NCBI GenBank assembly: GCA_001941135.1 | Contig: MSHL01000024.1 | Location: 1-64,000 of the forward strand | DNA from: Ruminococcus sp. Zagget11 | GTDB taxonomy: Bacteria; Bacillota; Clostridia; Oscillospirales; Ruminococcaceae | Direction of reading: 5' to 3' | DNA length: 64,000 nt | Part shown: in pieces, positions 54,074-63,626 of the stretch | How positions within the stretch are numbered: the stretch's first letter is position 1 | Layout of the letters: every line of letters begins with the position of its first letter | Translations under genes and position numbers: made by a program | The notes under the pieces: model-generated | Database searches by the model: none | What the model saw: the letters and a program-made list of their open reading frames with translations, nothing else | Told to the model about the DNA's origin: nothing

Positions 54074-55168
54074 TTATACATTGAAACGGAAAAGAACGAT
54101 ATCTCCGTCCTGCATAACATATTCCTTGCCCTCGGAGCGCACAAGCCCCTTTTCTTTTGCGGCTGTCATACTGCCGCAGCTCATCAAATCATCAAAGGAA
54201 ACAACCTCCGCGCGGATAAAACCCTTTTCAAAATCACTATGTATTTTGCCGGCTGCCTGGGGTGCTTTTGTGCCCTTGGTTATGGTCCATGCCCTTACCT
54301 CAGGCTTGCCTGCGGTGAGATAGGAAATAAGTCCCAACAAAGAATAGCCCTCCTTGATTATTCTGTCAAGACCCGACTGCTCAAGTCCCAATTCCTCTAA
54401 GAACATCTGCTTATCCTCATCGTTCATGTTGGAAATTTCCGCCTCAAGCTGTGCGCAGATGGGGAATACGGCTGCCTTTTCCGCCGCCGCAATATCGCAC
54501 ACGGTTTTATAGTGGACAGATGTTGACAGATCACTCTTGAAATCGTCCTCGCTAAGGTTAGCCGCATATATAACGGGCTTAGCGGAAAGCAGGGGAGTGG
54601 AGGATATAATCTCTCTTTGCTCCTCGGTGTAATCAAATGAACGTGCCGAATGTCCATCCTCAAGATGTGCTTTAAGCGCTTCCAAAAACTCAAGCTCAGC
54701 CTGATATTTCTTGTCAGCCTTAATCATCTTTTTAGTCTTGTCAATACGTCTGTCCAGCAGCTCTATATCTGAAAAGATAAGCTCCAAATCAATGGTTTCT
54801 ATGTCACGCCGAGGATCTATGCTGCCGTCAACGTGAATAATATTGCTGTCCTCAAAGCACCTTACCACATGGACAATAGCATCAACCTCTCTGATATTTG
54901 CAAGGAACTTGTTTCCCAATCCCTCGCCCTTGGAAGCGCCCTTTACCAGTCCCGCAATATCCACAAATTCCAAAACAGCGGGGGTAAATTTTTCGGGAGA
55001 ATACATATCCCTAAGTTTGTCAAGACGGCTATCGGGAACAGAAACTATTCCCACATTGGGTTCAATCGTGCAGAATGGGTAATTTGCCGACTGTGCGCCC
55101 GCATTGGTAAGAGCGTTAAAAAGCGTGCTTTTTCCTACATTTGGAAGACCAACCATACCTAATTTCAT
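54074..55168 (-). CDS. ychF: Redox-regulated ATPase/GTPase YchF
   Basis: 364 residues, exactly the family length. G1 [17 protein letters not shown] near 6-22, [20 protein letters not shown] near 70, the NxxE-type base site [10 protein letters not shown] in place of NKxD, and the C-terminal TGS domain with [32 protein letters not shown]. YchF binds ribosomes and prefers ATP; it affects leaderless mRNA translation and oxidative stress. Appears monocistronic, with a strong terminator. Confidence 0.96.
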   Translation of the reverse strand: MKLGMVGLPNVGKSTLFNALTNAGAQSANYPFCTIEPNVGIVSVPDSRLDKLRDMYSPEKFTPAVLEFVDIAGLVKGASKGEGLGNKFLANIREVDAIVHVVRCFEDSNIIHVDGSIDPRRDIETIDLELIFSDIELLDRRIDKTKKMIKADKKYQAELEFLEALKAHLEDGHSARSFDYTEEQREIISSTPLLSAKPVIYAANLSEDDFKSDLSTSVHYKTVCDIAAAEKAAVFPICAQLEAEISNMNDEDKQMFLEELGLEQSGLDRIIKEGYSLLGLISYLTAGKPEVRAWTITKGTKAPQAAGKIHSDFEKGFIRAEVVSFDDLMSCGSMTAAKEKGLVRSEGKEYVMQDGDIVLFRFNV

Positions 55169-55223
55169 ATCAGTGAAAATTCCTTTACTTTATAGTATAA
55201 TTTTATATTCGCCGGACACGGCA

Positions 55224-55448
55224 TTACTCATCGTCAAAATCCAGATTATTCACATAATCGTCCGCATCAAAGTCATCGCAGCAGTCACATCCGCTGATTT
55301 TCTTGTGGCAGGCAATACCTGCGGCACAAACTCCCACAATAGCACCCACAAGGAACGAGCATACGGTGAGGAGAACAAGAGCGCCCTTGGAGAGCTTTAC
55401 CTTTTCCTCGGCACATTCTATAATATCATCTAACATTTCCTGAAACAT
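55224..55448 (-). CDS. Small single-span membrane protein with acidic, Cys-containing tail
   Basis: 74 residues. An N-terminal helix (MLDDIIECAEEKVKLSKG), one membrane segment at about 22-45 (LVLLTVCSFLVGAIVGVCAAGI) and a tail with ISGCDCCDDFDADDYVNNLDFDDE. No recognised family, although the layout resembles YtxH-like stress proteins. The ATG at 55448 follows GGATGG; the longer frame from 55490 lacks a site. It may share a transcript with ychF downstream. Confidence 0.6.
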   Translation of the reverse strand: MFQEMLDDIIECAEEKVKLSKGALVLLTVCSFLVGAIVGVCAAGIACHKKISGCDCCDDFDADDYVNNLDFDDE

Positions 55449-55697
55449 AAATATACCATCCTTTCCGATTAAAAATACAGCATTACGCAAGCAATGCAGT
55501 ATACCATAAGGCTATTATACCCCATTGTGAATAAAATTTCAAGGGCTTTTATAAAAAAATATACATTTCTTATTCCGTATGCTGCTTGTAAACCACAATT
55601 ATAACTTACAACAGATGCCACTGTTTTTTTCATTAACGGAAACCATTGCATTGTACTTTTATTTGTGGTAAACTGAAAAATGCGGGGGTGATATCAT

Positions 55698-56024
55698 ATG
55701 CTGTATGATGAAATATATGAGCGGTACAAAGATAGGATTTTATCCTATTGCAAAACACTTCCGAACGGTAATATTCACAATGCTGAAGATTGTACACAAG
55801 AAATTTTTCTGAAATTAAGCAAAATAAACAATATAATCGAGCTTGCGGAAAAATTTAAAGGCACATCGGTCTACAGTAAGGGTGCAATAGGGAATATTCT
55901 TGCAAGTACCGATAAATATAAGTTGGACATTCAGTCTACAAATGCTTTTAGTGCTGAAGCGTACATAACTCCCGACAATACTACCAATGACAAATACACT
56001 ATTGACTTCACTAAAAAAACCTGA
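55698..56024 (+). pseudogene. Remnant: N-terminus of an ECF sigma factor joined to unrelated sequence
   Basis: 108 residues. Residues 1-42 match sigma-70 region 2 (DEIYERYKDRILSYCKTLPNG, then AEDCTQEIFLKLSK), preceded by GGGGGTG and an ATG. The rest is not sigma-like; it lacks region 4. The frame ends at a TGA (56022-56024) just after an A7 run. The next frame carries on smoothly, so a one-base loss probably split an already fused protein. This is likely a deletion scar in a former sigma/partner operon. Confidence 0.6.
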
Positions 56025-56314
56025 CCTCAGATGAATTATCGGTAAATTTATCCAAAAAATTTTATTTGTGTTACAATTCAAACAGGACAAACCCCACAGC
56101 GTATGCAAAAGAAGAAGAATATACATTTTTGCCATACGAGGAAAAGCAGTTTTCCTTTGATGTTGAAGCTGATTTATGGGGTACGGAGGATGATAAAGTA
56201 ATATATGGTTCATGTGTACTTGAAATAACAAACAGTGATAAATATGATTATTTCAATGTTTTAAGTGCAGAACCATACATTGTAGAAAGGATTAAAAATG
56301 AAGAAAATAATTAG
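56025..56314 (+). pseudogene. Remnant: continuation of the split protein after the A7 frameshift
   Basis: Read in the frame beginning near 56018 the sequence continues without a start codon, LTSDELSVNLSKKF, then AKEEEYTFLPYEEKQFSFDVEADLWG, to the TAG at 56314. An ATG exists at 56066 but has no ribosome site. Beta-strand-like pattern, no recognised family. A further ATG at 56298 with AAAGG upstream begins a 14-codon stub, MKKIISGTSVKQNE, that looks like the cut start of a third gene. Confidence 0.5.
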
Positions 56315-56458
56315 CGGTACCTCGGTTAAGCAAAATGAATGATAATAGTAATTATATGGCAAGCACGCACAAGGTATAGACAAGCGGTAAGCTGTTTCGA
56401 CGATTTTTCAGTAACTTGCCCTACTTTTACTTGACACATACATTTCCCTAAAAAATCT

Positions 56459-56487
56459 TTGACAAATGAAATATAATGTGATATAAT
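56459..56487 (+). promoter_or_regulatory. Promoter of the InlB-repeat protein gene
   Basis: TTGACA (56459-56464) and TATAAT (56482-56487), spacer 17, 39 bases before the ATG. Confidence 0.78.
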
Positions 56488-56525
56488 AGGCTTATAATAC
56501 TATCCCGTAAAGGAAATGATAATAA

Positions 56526-58241
56526 ATGAGCAATTTTAAACCTGCCGTAATTGTAAGCACTGCGGCTTTGATTGTGGTTATAATCACAATACTGGTATTG
56601 GCATTTGGCGGAAGTGATAAGGGACTTTATGTGCTTTCCGCATCCGGAGATGTTATATTGAGCAACTCCTCTGACGGAACCTCCGAAACCTTGTCAATTA
56701 CCGCTGATTCCGATGCTGTCAAGATGAAGAGCGGAGATGTTATCACCGTTAATACAGACGGTGAGTGTACCCTTGCATACCGTTCAAAAAATAACACTGA
56801 TGACAAGAACTATATTATCGTTGAACCATTGTCGCAGCTTTTTATTACGGAGGATTTTGACGGCAGCAAGGATGGTGAAATTTACCTTAACAGAGGTGCT
56901 ATTATTGTATGCAGTCCCGAAAATATTACTCCGAATGTTGTTGTCAGGACAGCGAATTCCTCCTATACTACCGCAAGCAGTGTAACTCGTGTGGAATATG
57001 TGCTTGACGAGGAAAATACCGATTATACGGACGCAGCATCCTTTGGCGGGAATATAGATGTCACTATGTATAATGCTTTGGGCAGTGTTGTGACTATTGC
57101 CGAAACCCAGGATAGCGGCGATGTTTCTCAGCTGTTGGGTTCGGGAAGATCCTCGAGAATAAGAACAGGCACAGATACGCCCTATTTTGAATTTCTGAAC
57201 ACGGAAATTGTTCTGACCGACTACAGTGCATACACTCTTTCAAAGCTTATGGAAATTTCCTCTCGGACGGATATACTTGCTTTTACATATACCGATTTAA
57301 ATACCGCCTATGAAGCAGTTTCAGACGGTGAAGATAATGCATCCGAAGCGGATGAACAGCTTGAAGATGAAACAGCGGCGTCGGAAACCACTGCCTCCGA
57401 AGCTATACAAACCGCTGTTCCAATTACTACTGAAACTGAGGCGGAAACTACCACCACAACAGCACCCCATACTGCATTGGTGACTACAGTGACCACTACA
57501 GCCGCTCCCGTGACTACCACAGCGCAGCCTGCGACAACAACTGCCGCACCTGCAACCACGGCGGATTACGATGATACAGACGACGATGACATGGAGTATT
57601 GCACGGTAACTATTATAATTGATGATGAAATAGTCGAGCAAATCGTTCCTTACGGCAGTGATGCGGAACAGCCCTCTGATCCCGTCATTGACGGTATGAC
57701 CTTTGTAGGCTGGGACGGTTCCTTTACAAATATCACATCCGATGTCACAATTACCGCCCAATTCGTTGAGGACAGCACCGCTGCTGTGACTACGACGGCA
57801 GCTACGGATATAACCTTTACCACTACAACCTCTGCAACCTCGTCAACAGCATATCATACAGTAACGATTGTAGTTGGCGATACTACATCCACGGTACTTG
57901 TAGCGGACGGTGAGGATGCGCCTCTTCCCACGGTTGATCTTGACGGCTATACCTTTGTAGGCTGGGACAACAGCGGAACGAATATTACAAGTGATATTAC
58001 CATAACCGCACAGCTTATCTACACGGGTATATCTACAACAACAACCACTGCAAGCAGTGAGTATTATACAGTTACCTTTATAGTTGACGGAGTTTCATAT
58101 CCCGTTACCGTTCAGGCAGGCACTGCGGCAACACCTCCTATTACCCCGACAACCGACCAATACGGCAACACCTTCACTATGTGGGTGGGTGATTATTCCA
58201 ATGTCACAAGTGATATGATTATTACCGCATTGTTCTCATAA
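56526..58241 (+). CDS. Membrane-anchored surface protein with Thr-rich linker and three InlB-type repeats
   Basis: 571 residues. One membrane segment at about 8-29, with the rest outside. About 35-240 is a FecR-like beta region (LNRGAIIVCSPENITPNVVVRTANSSYTTAS). A linker near 270-345 is nearly all Thr, Ala and acidic residues. Three repeats follow near 352-420, 435-500 and 510-571, each with YxVTxxVDGxx, a middle TFVGWDxSxTNITSD and a closing ITAQ/ALF, the InlB B-repeat (Flg_new) pattern. Likely a cell-surface sensor or adhesin; the ligand is unknown. AAAGGA precedes the ATG. Confidence 0.85.
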   Translation: MSNFKPAVIVSTAALIVVIITILVLAFGGSDKGLYVLSASGDVILSNSSDGTSETLSITADSDAVKMKSGDVITVNTDGECTLAYRSKNNTDDKNYIIVEPLSQLFITEDFDGSKDGEIYLNRGAIIVCSPENITPNVVVRTANSSYTTASSVTRVEYVLDEENTDYTDAASFGGNIDVTMYNALGSVVTIAETQDSGDVSQLLGSGRSSRIRTGTDTPYFEFLNTEIVLTDYSAYTLSKLMEISSRTDILAFTYTDLNTAYEAVSDGEDNASEADEQLEDETAASETTASEAIQTAVPITTETEAETTTTTAPHTALVTTVTTTAAPVTTTAQPATTTAAPATTADYDDTDDDDMEYCTVTIIIDDEIVEQIVPYGSDAEQPSDPVIDGMTFVGWDGSFTNITSDVTITAQFVEDSTAAVTTTAATDITFTTTTSATSSTAYHTVTIVVGDTTSTVLVADGEDAPLPTVDLDGYTFVGWDNSGTNITSDITITAQLIYTGISTTTTTASSEYYTVTFIVDGVSYPVTVQAGTAATPPITPTTDQYGNTFTMWVGDYSNVTSDMIITALFS

Positions 58242-58260
58242 TGAACAGTCAAAAAATCGT

Positions 58261-58295
58261 AACGGCAGGAAGCTCAATGCTTTCTGCCGTTTTGT
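58261..58295. terminator. Two-way terminator between convergent genes
   Basis: AACGGCAGGAAGC (58261-58273) pairs with GCTTTCTGCCGTT (58279-58291), a 13-base stem with one wobble and a five-base loop, then TTGTG. Confidence 0.8.
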
Positions 58296-58312
58296 GTATA
58301 TAGTTATTTTTT

Positions 58313-59542
58313 TCAGTCAACCGCTTTTCTGATTATCGTTCCCTTGGGATAAATCCTGCCAGATGTATTTGGCATGGAGAAACGCATAGCCGCGTGACGT
58401 GTGTCCTCTATAGGCTCGCCATATTCATTGTATAGTGCATTGACCTTGTACAGATCAAATGTACATCCCGGAGAAAGTATTTCAAGGGTATCTCCAAGAA
58501 AAAACTTATTGCGCTGGACAGCGTAAATTCTTTCTTCGTCACAGCTCTCCACCACAGCGGCAGCATCATATTTCCTGATATACCCATTGTCACTGTAATA
58601 TTGACATTCTGTAGGGTGTCCGAAGAAAAAGCCGGTGCAGTAATCCCTGTGGCTTACTTTGAAAACCTCGCTTCTGATTGATTGGGGCAATGTAAAGTCG
58701 TCAGGATTTTTACTGAACAGATCCACTGCCATTCGATATGCATTTGTTATCACGGAAACGTAATATGCCGACTTTGCGCGTCCCTCTATCTTGAGAGATG
58801 TAACTCCCGTATCTGCAAGCTTGTCGATATGATCAATCATACAGAGATCCTTGGAGTTAAGTATATACGTTCCCTTTTCGTCCTCAAAAACAGGGAAATA
58901 CTGTCCCTCGCGCTTTTCCTCCATAAGATGATATCCCCAGCGGCAGGGCTGTGCGCATTGTCCTCGATTGGGATCCCTGTCGGTAAGGTAGGACGACAGC
59001 AGGCATCTTCCCGAAAATGAAACACACATAGCGCCGTGGACAAAAACCTCTATTTCCATTTCGGGCGGGCACTTGTCGCGGATTTCCGCTATTTCACCGA
59101 TAGACAGCTCCCTTGCAAGTACAACACGCTTTGCGCCCATTCGGTAAAGCTCGCCCGCCGTGACATAATTCACTATGCCTGTTTGTGTAGACATATGGAT
59201 TTCCATATCGGGTGTAAATTTTTTTACAAGCGACATAAGTCCTATGTCGGCTACAATTGCCGCATCAACTCCGCATTGGGCGGCAAAGCGGATAAATTCG
59301 CCGAATGGTTCAATTTCATTGTTTCTCGGCAAGGTATTGCAGGTAATGTAAACCTTTATGCCTTTGGAATGACAAAGATCTACAGCTTTTTTCAGTCCAT
59401 CGGCATCGAAATTTTTTGGACCGGCTCTCATTCCGTAGGCTTTTCCAGCAAGATAAACCGCATCGGCTCCGAAATCAACCGCTGCTTGAAGTCTTTCCGC
59501 ATCGCCTGCCGGAGCGAGAACCTCCGGTTTATTAAAGCGCAT
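58313..59542 (-). CDS. Peptidase U32 family protein (TrhP-like tRNA hydroxylation)
   Basis: 409 residues. U32 fold: KPEVLAPAGDAERLQAAVDFGADAVYLAG at the N-terminus, EVFVHGAMCVSFSGRCLLSSYLTDRDPNRGQCAQPCRWGYHL near 165-206 with the Cys cluster, NSKDLCMIDHIDKLADTGVTSLKIEGRAKSAYYVS near 230, and a C-terminal barrel. Homologues (YrrN/YrrO, TrhP) install 5-hydroxyuridine in tRNA, rather than acting as proteases. It is last in the minus-strand operon after mltG, a common Firmicute pairing. The ribosome site is weak (AAAAGAG). Confidence 0.92.
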   Translation of the reverse strand: MRFNKPEVLAPAGDAERLQAAVDFGADAVYLAGKAYGMRAGPKNFDADGLKKAVDLCHSKGIKVYITCNTLPRNNEIEPFGEFIRFAAQCGVDAAIVADIGLMSLVKKFTPDMEIHMSTQTGIVNYVTAGELYRMGAKRVVLARELSIGEIAEIRDKCPPEMEIEVFVHGAMCVSFSGRCLLSSYLTDRDPNRGQCAQPCRWGYHLMEEKREGQYFPVFEDEKGTYILNSKDLCMIDHIDKLADTGVTSLKIEGRAKSAYYVSVITNAYRMAVDLFSKNPDDFTLPQSIRSEVFKVSHRDYCTGFFFGHPTECQYYSDNGYIRKYDAAAVVESCDEERIYAVQRNKFFLGDTLEILSPGCTFDLYKVNALYNEYGEPIEDTRHAAMRFSMPNTSGRIYPKGTIIRKAVD

Positions 59543-59572
59543 AGCAAACTCTTTTCATTATATATATTTGTG

Positions 59573-60835
59573 TTATGATGTAAGACCTGCCTCGACCAGA
59601 TTCGCCTCATGCTCCTCGAGGGTTTCCGCATAGAACATTTCACCTGTTTCAAGGTTGGAGCAGAAATAGTAGTAGTTTGTTTCACGAGGATAAAGTACAG
59701 CCTCAATGGCATCAGTTCCGGGGTTGCAAATAGCTCCGGGCGGCAGACCCGCACCTTGGTATGTATCATATGCGATGTACATTTCTTCCGAGGCTATGAC
59801 TATATTAGGCTTTATTACATCTTCAACATAGTTGGTTGTAGGGTCGGACTGGAGCAGGGGATATTCCTCAGGATTATTCAGCCTATTCAAAAAGACGCTT
59901 GCCACAAGCTTCATATCCGTTGAATAGGATGCCTCCGCCTGAACCATTGAAGCAAGTATAATAACCTCCTCCAGCGTCATATCCAAGTCCTCCATACGCT
60001 GACGATAATCTGGGGTAAACTTGTACTCAAAGTTGCGATAGATTTTTTTCACCACGTTTTGAGGATCCTCGTCAAGGTAGAAGGTGTATGTATCGGGGAA
60101 GCAATAGCCCTCCATCTTATAAAACTTATATTTTGTTACGGTTACTTCTTTCTCAAAGTCAAATCCAAAGCTTGAGGAGTTAAATGTCGTTATAAAATCA
60201 TCTGCGGAGCAAACGCCTGCTTCTTCAAGCTTTTCGGCTGCTTCAATAAGGGTAATTCCTTCTTGGAAAGTAACGTTGACAAATTCACGGTCATCAATAG
60301 GCTGTTCCTGCAAGGTTTCTATTATTTCACTGTATGTCATACTGGGAATAAGCTTGTGCGAGCCTGCCATATATGTACCGTCTGCATCCTGCAGCTTGGA
60401 TATAATGCGGAACATAGTCGCATTTCCTATAACGCCCTCATCTTCAAGAAGGGTTGCTATGTCCTCGGTGCTTGAATTTTCCTCAACCTCAACGGAAAGC
60501 TCTACATCGGATCTTCCAAGTCCGAGTATTTCCTTGGCTGACGACAAAATCATTGCCGCAAGCAATATTGCAGCAGACACTATAACCGTTACCAAAATCA
60601 GTGCAAAGATAAATCTTCCATGACCCTTTTTACGCCTCTTTTTACGTCGGCGTTCCTCTTGAATACGCTCACGCTCCGCAAGGAGATCCTCATCGCTGTA
60701 ATCCTCCTCGTCAACGGTATCGGCTTCATCAGGCTCATTTTCCCGCAGATTTTCTTCGGCGCCTGCGCTTAACACCGCCGCGTCATTATCGGTATCATCA
60801 CTGACAGCATTGCTCAGATTTTTGTCATCCACCAA
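59573..60835 (-). CDS. mltG: Endolytic transglycosylase MltG
   Basis: 420 residues, GTG start eight bases behind AGGAGG. Acidic, Arg/Lys-rich cytosolic N-terminus; membrane segment at about 73-98; extracellular LysM-like part; YceG catalytic domain with the conserved Glu in IILASMVQAEASYSTDM near 287 and QSDPTTNYVED, then GAGLPPGAICNPGTDAIEAVLYP. It cuts nascent glycan strands and sets their length. It lies 12 bases after the 5-FCL gene and ends 30 bases before the U32 gene. Confidence 0.94.
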   Translation of the reverse strand: MVDDKNLSNAVSDDTDNDAAVLSAGAEENLRENEPDEADTVDEEDYSDEDLLAERERIQEERRRKKRRKKGHGRFIFALILVTVIVSAAILLAAMILSSAKEILGLGRSDVELSVEVEENSSTEDIATLLEDEGVIGNATMFRIISKLQDADGTYMAGSHKLIPSMTYSEIIETLQEQPIDDREFVNVTFQEGITLIEAAEKLEEAGVCSADDFITTFNSSSFGFDFEKEVTVTKYKFYKMEGYCFPDTYTFYLDEDPQNVVKKIYRNFEYKFTPDYRQRMEDLDMTLEEVIILASMVQAEASYSTDMKLVASVFLNRLNNPEEYPLLQSDPTTNYVEDVIKPNIVIASEEMYIAYDTYQGAGLPPGAICNPGTDAIEAVLYPRETNYYYFCSNLETGEMFYAETLEEHEANLVEAGLTS

Positions 60836-60847
60836 AATAACCTCCTA

Positions 60848-61474
60848 TCAATCTTTTGTATTTTCCGTCTGCTCTGTCCTGTGGATATATTTTTCCGTAA
60901 TAAGCATATCTGCGGATACATCAAATCTGCCGTGATGAAGTTCACTTACAGTACATGGGCAATAGCACAGTCCCACCTTGGTAAGTCGGGGATGTGCCGA
61001 AAGGAAACGGTCGTAGTATCCCTTTCCGTATCCCAGACGATAGCCTTTCATGTCAAAGGACAGTCCCGGAACAATACAAAGCGCTTTTTCATAAGCGTAA
61101 GCCTTGACACACTTTGAGGGTATCGGTTCAAGTACGGAGAAAGTACCCTTTTCAAGATCGTCCATTGATTTTATAAAGTAGAAGTTCATGTCCCGTGTAC
61201 CGTCTATGCACCGTGGAACGGCAACACGTTTTTTGTCGTCCATCGCTTTGTTAATAAGTGCACGGGTGTCTACTTCTATATCTGTCGAAACATATGTCAG
61301 CACAATATCGGCATTTTTGTACGCATCAGTGGAAATAAGCCTTTCAAGGATAGCCAAGTCGCGCCGCTGCTTATCCGATTTTGACATATTTCTGCGAATG
61401 TCTTTGTATTTTTCCCTAAGCTTCCTTTTGTATTCCCTTATGTCGGGAATTGCATTCATTATTTTTTCTTCCAT
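60848..61474 (-). CDS. 5-formyltetrahydrofolate cyclo-ligase
   Basis: 208 residues. Family marks: DIREYKRKLREKYKDIRRNM at the N-terminus, ALINKAMDDKKRVAVPR near 73, and the ATP-binding LVPG-like LCIVPGLSFDMKGYRLGYGKGYYDRFL near 132-158. It converts 5-formyl-THF to methenyl-THF. It overlaps the DJ-1 gene upstream by 16 bases, so they are coupled. A second ATG six codons in (61459) is possible. Confidence 0.93.
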   Translation of the reverse strand: MEEKIMNAIPDIREYKRKLREKYKDIRRNMSKSDKQRRDLAILERLISTDAYKNADIVLTYVSTDIEVDTRALINKAMDDKKRVAVPRCIDGTRDMNFYFIKSMDDLEKGTFSVLEPIPSKCVKAYAYEKALCIVPGLSFDMKGYRLGYGKGYYDRFLSAHPRLTKVGLCYCPCTVSELHHGRFDVSADMLITEKYIHRTEQTENTKD

Positions 61475-62013
61475 ACTATACTCTCGCTCAATTCCTTACT
61501 TTTCTTTTCGGATGAAAGCGCCTTTATAAGCTCCTCCGAAAATTCCAGTGCCGCGCCCGCGCCCCTTGCTGTTATTATATTACCGTCCCTGACGGCAGGC
61601 TCGGTACACACCTCGGCACCCTTTAGAGCCACCTCAAATCCCGGATAGCATACAGCTCTTTTGCCTTTAAGCAGGCCCATTTCACCGATAACGGAGGGAG
61701 CGGCGCATATTGCACCGATAAGGATATTTCTTTCAACAGCCCTGTTTATGCATTTTTTCACACATTCCGATGCGGCTAAATTCTTTGTTCCGGGCATTCC
61801 TCCGGGGAGTATAATAAGCTCGGCAGACTCCATATCGCACTCATCGGCTGAAATATCCGCTTTGACAGTTACCTTATGGGAGCTTGTAACCATTCTGTCG
61901 CTTCCCGCACCCACAGCTGCAGTCAATACGTCAAAGCCGCATCTGCGCAGCATATCGATAGGGGTGATAGCCTCGGTTTCTTCAAATCCATCAGCAAGAA
62001 AAACATATACCAT
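61459..62013 (-). CDS. DJ-1/PfpI family protein
   Basis: 184 residues. VYVFLADGFEETEAITPIDMLRR at the N-terminus holds the conserved Glu near 14; the nucleophilic Cys is in IGAICAAPSVIGEMGLL near 102; LPGGMPGTKNL near 68 and TARGAGAALEFSEELIKAL near 150 complete the pattern. DJ-1 proteins act on glyoxal adducts or oxidative stress; which one here is not known. AGGAG is ten bases before the ATG. It lies between DUF2156 and 5-FCL in one operon. Confidence 0.92.
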   Translation of the reverse strand: MVYVFLADGFEETEAITPIDMLRRCGFDVLTAAVGAGSDRMVTSSHKVTVKADISADECDMESAELIILPGGMPGTKNLAASECVKKCINRAVERNILIGAICAAPSVIGEMGLLKGKRAVCYPGFEVALKGAEVCTEPAVRDGNIITARGAGAALEFSEELIKALSSEKKSKELSESIVWKKK

Positions 62014-62031
62014 AAATAAAATCTCCTCTCG

Positions 62032-62916
62032 TTAATTAAACGTTATTGTGTACTTTTCTATCATCATTGCGGGATGATAGGATTTCTTTGCACGGCGTAA
62101 GCCTTCTATTCCCAGATCCTCCTCACGGTTGACGTAGCGGAAGCTCATAGCCTCTGCCCTGACAAATTCGTTGTTGATTGCGGGGTATGCGCCGTCAATC
62201 AGCGGATCAGCCTTTTCTATATGAACCCCAATGGTATCGGAATTTATCCTTTCTCCAATGGTAAAGCCTGCCGTTTTTCCGTCAATCCTCAAAATACCGC
62301 CCACAAGCTGCATTTCATGATAGTGACTGAAATACATATTTATAGCATATTGCTCTGCGACAGCTGAATCGTTGGTATATCCTCCGGAATTATTGTAACT
62401 GTTCACAGCGAAAGTAATGCAGTCGTCAAAATCCTCCTCCGTAAGCGGTTTATAGTGATATCCCATGGATTGAATCTTCTTGAGATGATTTCTCTTTCCG
62501 TGATATTTACGTCCCGAAAGATTAATGAGATCCTCGGCAAGGTAGACATAATCCCAACCGCCCTCATCCGTGGAAACAGTGAATGCCGATTCTCCGTAAA
62601 GCTCCTTAAAAACAGGTATCTGTGACGGTGTTACCGAGCCTATGATAAGGGGTTCGTTTCTGCTTTCGGAAAAGATCCTCATCTGCTCAAACACATCCCT
62701 GTAATCCCCGTTTCCTGCAGGAAAGGTAAATCTGACACCGCCCTTAAAGGAGCAGGATATATAGAAATTTTTGTATCGTGTTATCTTAGTTTCGTATAAT
62801 CTGCGCCAAGCAAAATTATTTGCAAAGCAGTATTCGCAGCCTCTGAAATCCGAGGCGGCAAGCAGCTTGTCTATCCAAGACTTGTCCGAAAGCTCAATAA
62901 CCTTGAATTCAAGCAT
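62032..62916 (-). CDS. DUF2156 (phosphatidylglycerol lysyltransferase C-domain-like) protein
   Basis: 294 residues of the GNAT-like acyltransferase fold: [21 protein letters not shown] near 25, [27 protein letters not shown] near 120-150, [12 protein letters not shown] near 205 and a late [41 protein letters not shown], the family end. No membrane part, so it is a soluble aminoacyl- or acyl-transferase-like enzyme; the substrate is unknown. GAGAGGT precedes the ATG. Four bases separate it from tmk. Confidence 0.9.
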   Translation of the reverse strand: [294 protein letters not shown]

Positions 62917-62920
62917 AAAT

Positions 62921-63592
62921 TTAAATTACCTCTCTGATAATGTCCATAATTTTTTCTGTAATGATATTTATCGGCAGGGGAGCGCTTTTATCCTCGTTAC
63001 AGCAGTCAACAACGCGCCAGCCCTGTTTTTTTGCCACATAAAGGGCAGCTTCGCGGCAGCGCTTCATATACGCTTTGTCAGCCTCGTGAATATCCTTTTT
63101 TTTCTCGTCGCCGCCGTATCTGCCCTCAAGCAGCTTTTGTGAAACCTCTGTGGGCATATCCAAGAAAACGACACTGTCGGGACGAGGTATTTTCATCTTT
63201 TCGTATTCGTAATCATCGAGCCAGTCAAGAAAATTATCCCTTTCCCGTTGGTTAAGCTTGGCGGATTGATAGATAGCGTTAGAGCTTACATATCTCCCAG
63301 CAAGGATAACAGTACCGTTTTGGTAGTCGTTTTCCCAATAGAGCTTGTAGCTTGCATACCTATCAGCGGCATAGAAGGTAGATGCGGCGTAAGGATTTAC
63401 TCCGTCGGGGCTTTTTGAAAAGTCGCCGTTCAAGTACATTTTTACAAGAGCAGAGGAGGGCTTATCGTATTCGGGAAAGCTGATAGCCCTTGTGGGACGC
63501 AAAGCACCGAGCTTTTGGGAAATAATATCAAACTGTGTTGATTTTCCACAGCCGTCAAGCCCCTCAAGGACAATCAAAGTGTTTTTGTTCAT
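62921..63592 (-). CDS. Thymidylate kinase-like protein
   Basis: 223 residues. P-loop LEGLDGCGKSTQFDIIS near 8-24, the lid/substrate block YAADRYASYKLYWENDYQNGTVILAGRYVSSNAIYQ near 83-118, PDSVVFLDMPTEVSQKLL near 144, and R-rich EADKAYMKRCREAA. It phosphorylates dTMP to dTDP; the SFPEYDKPSSALVKMYLNGDF insert is typical of the eukaryote-like clostridial form. The ATG at 63592 follows AAAGGAAC. It is first in the six-gene operon down to U32. Confidence 0.9.
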   Translation of the reverse strand: MNKNTLIVLEGLDGCGKSTQFDIISQKLGALRPTRAISFPEYDKPSSALVKMYLNGDFSKSPDGVNPYAASTFYAADRYASYKLYWENDYQNGTVILAGRYVSSNAIYQSAKLNQRERDNFLDWLDDYEYEKMKIPRPDSVVFLDMPTEVSQKLLEGRYGGDEKKKDIHEADKAYMKRCREAALYVAKKQGWRVVDCCNEDKSAPLPINIITEKIMDIIREVI

Positions 63593-63626
63593 CTTTAATG
63601 TTCCTTTCAAAGATCATTACCTTAGT

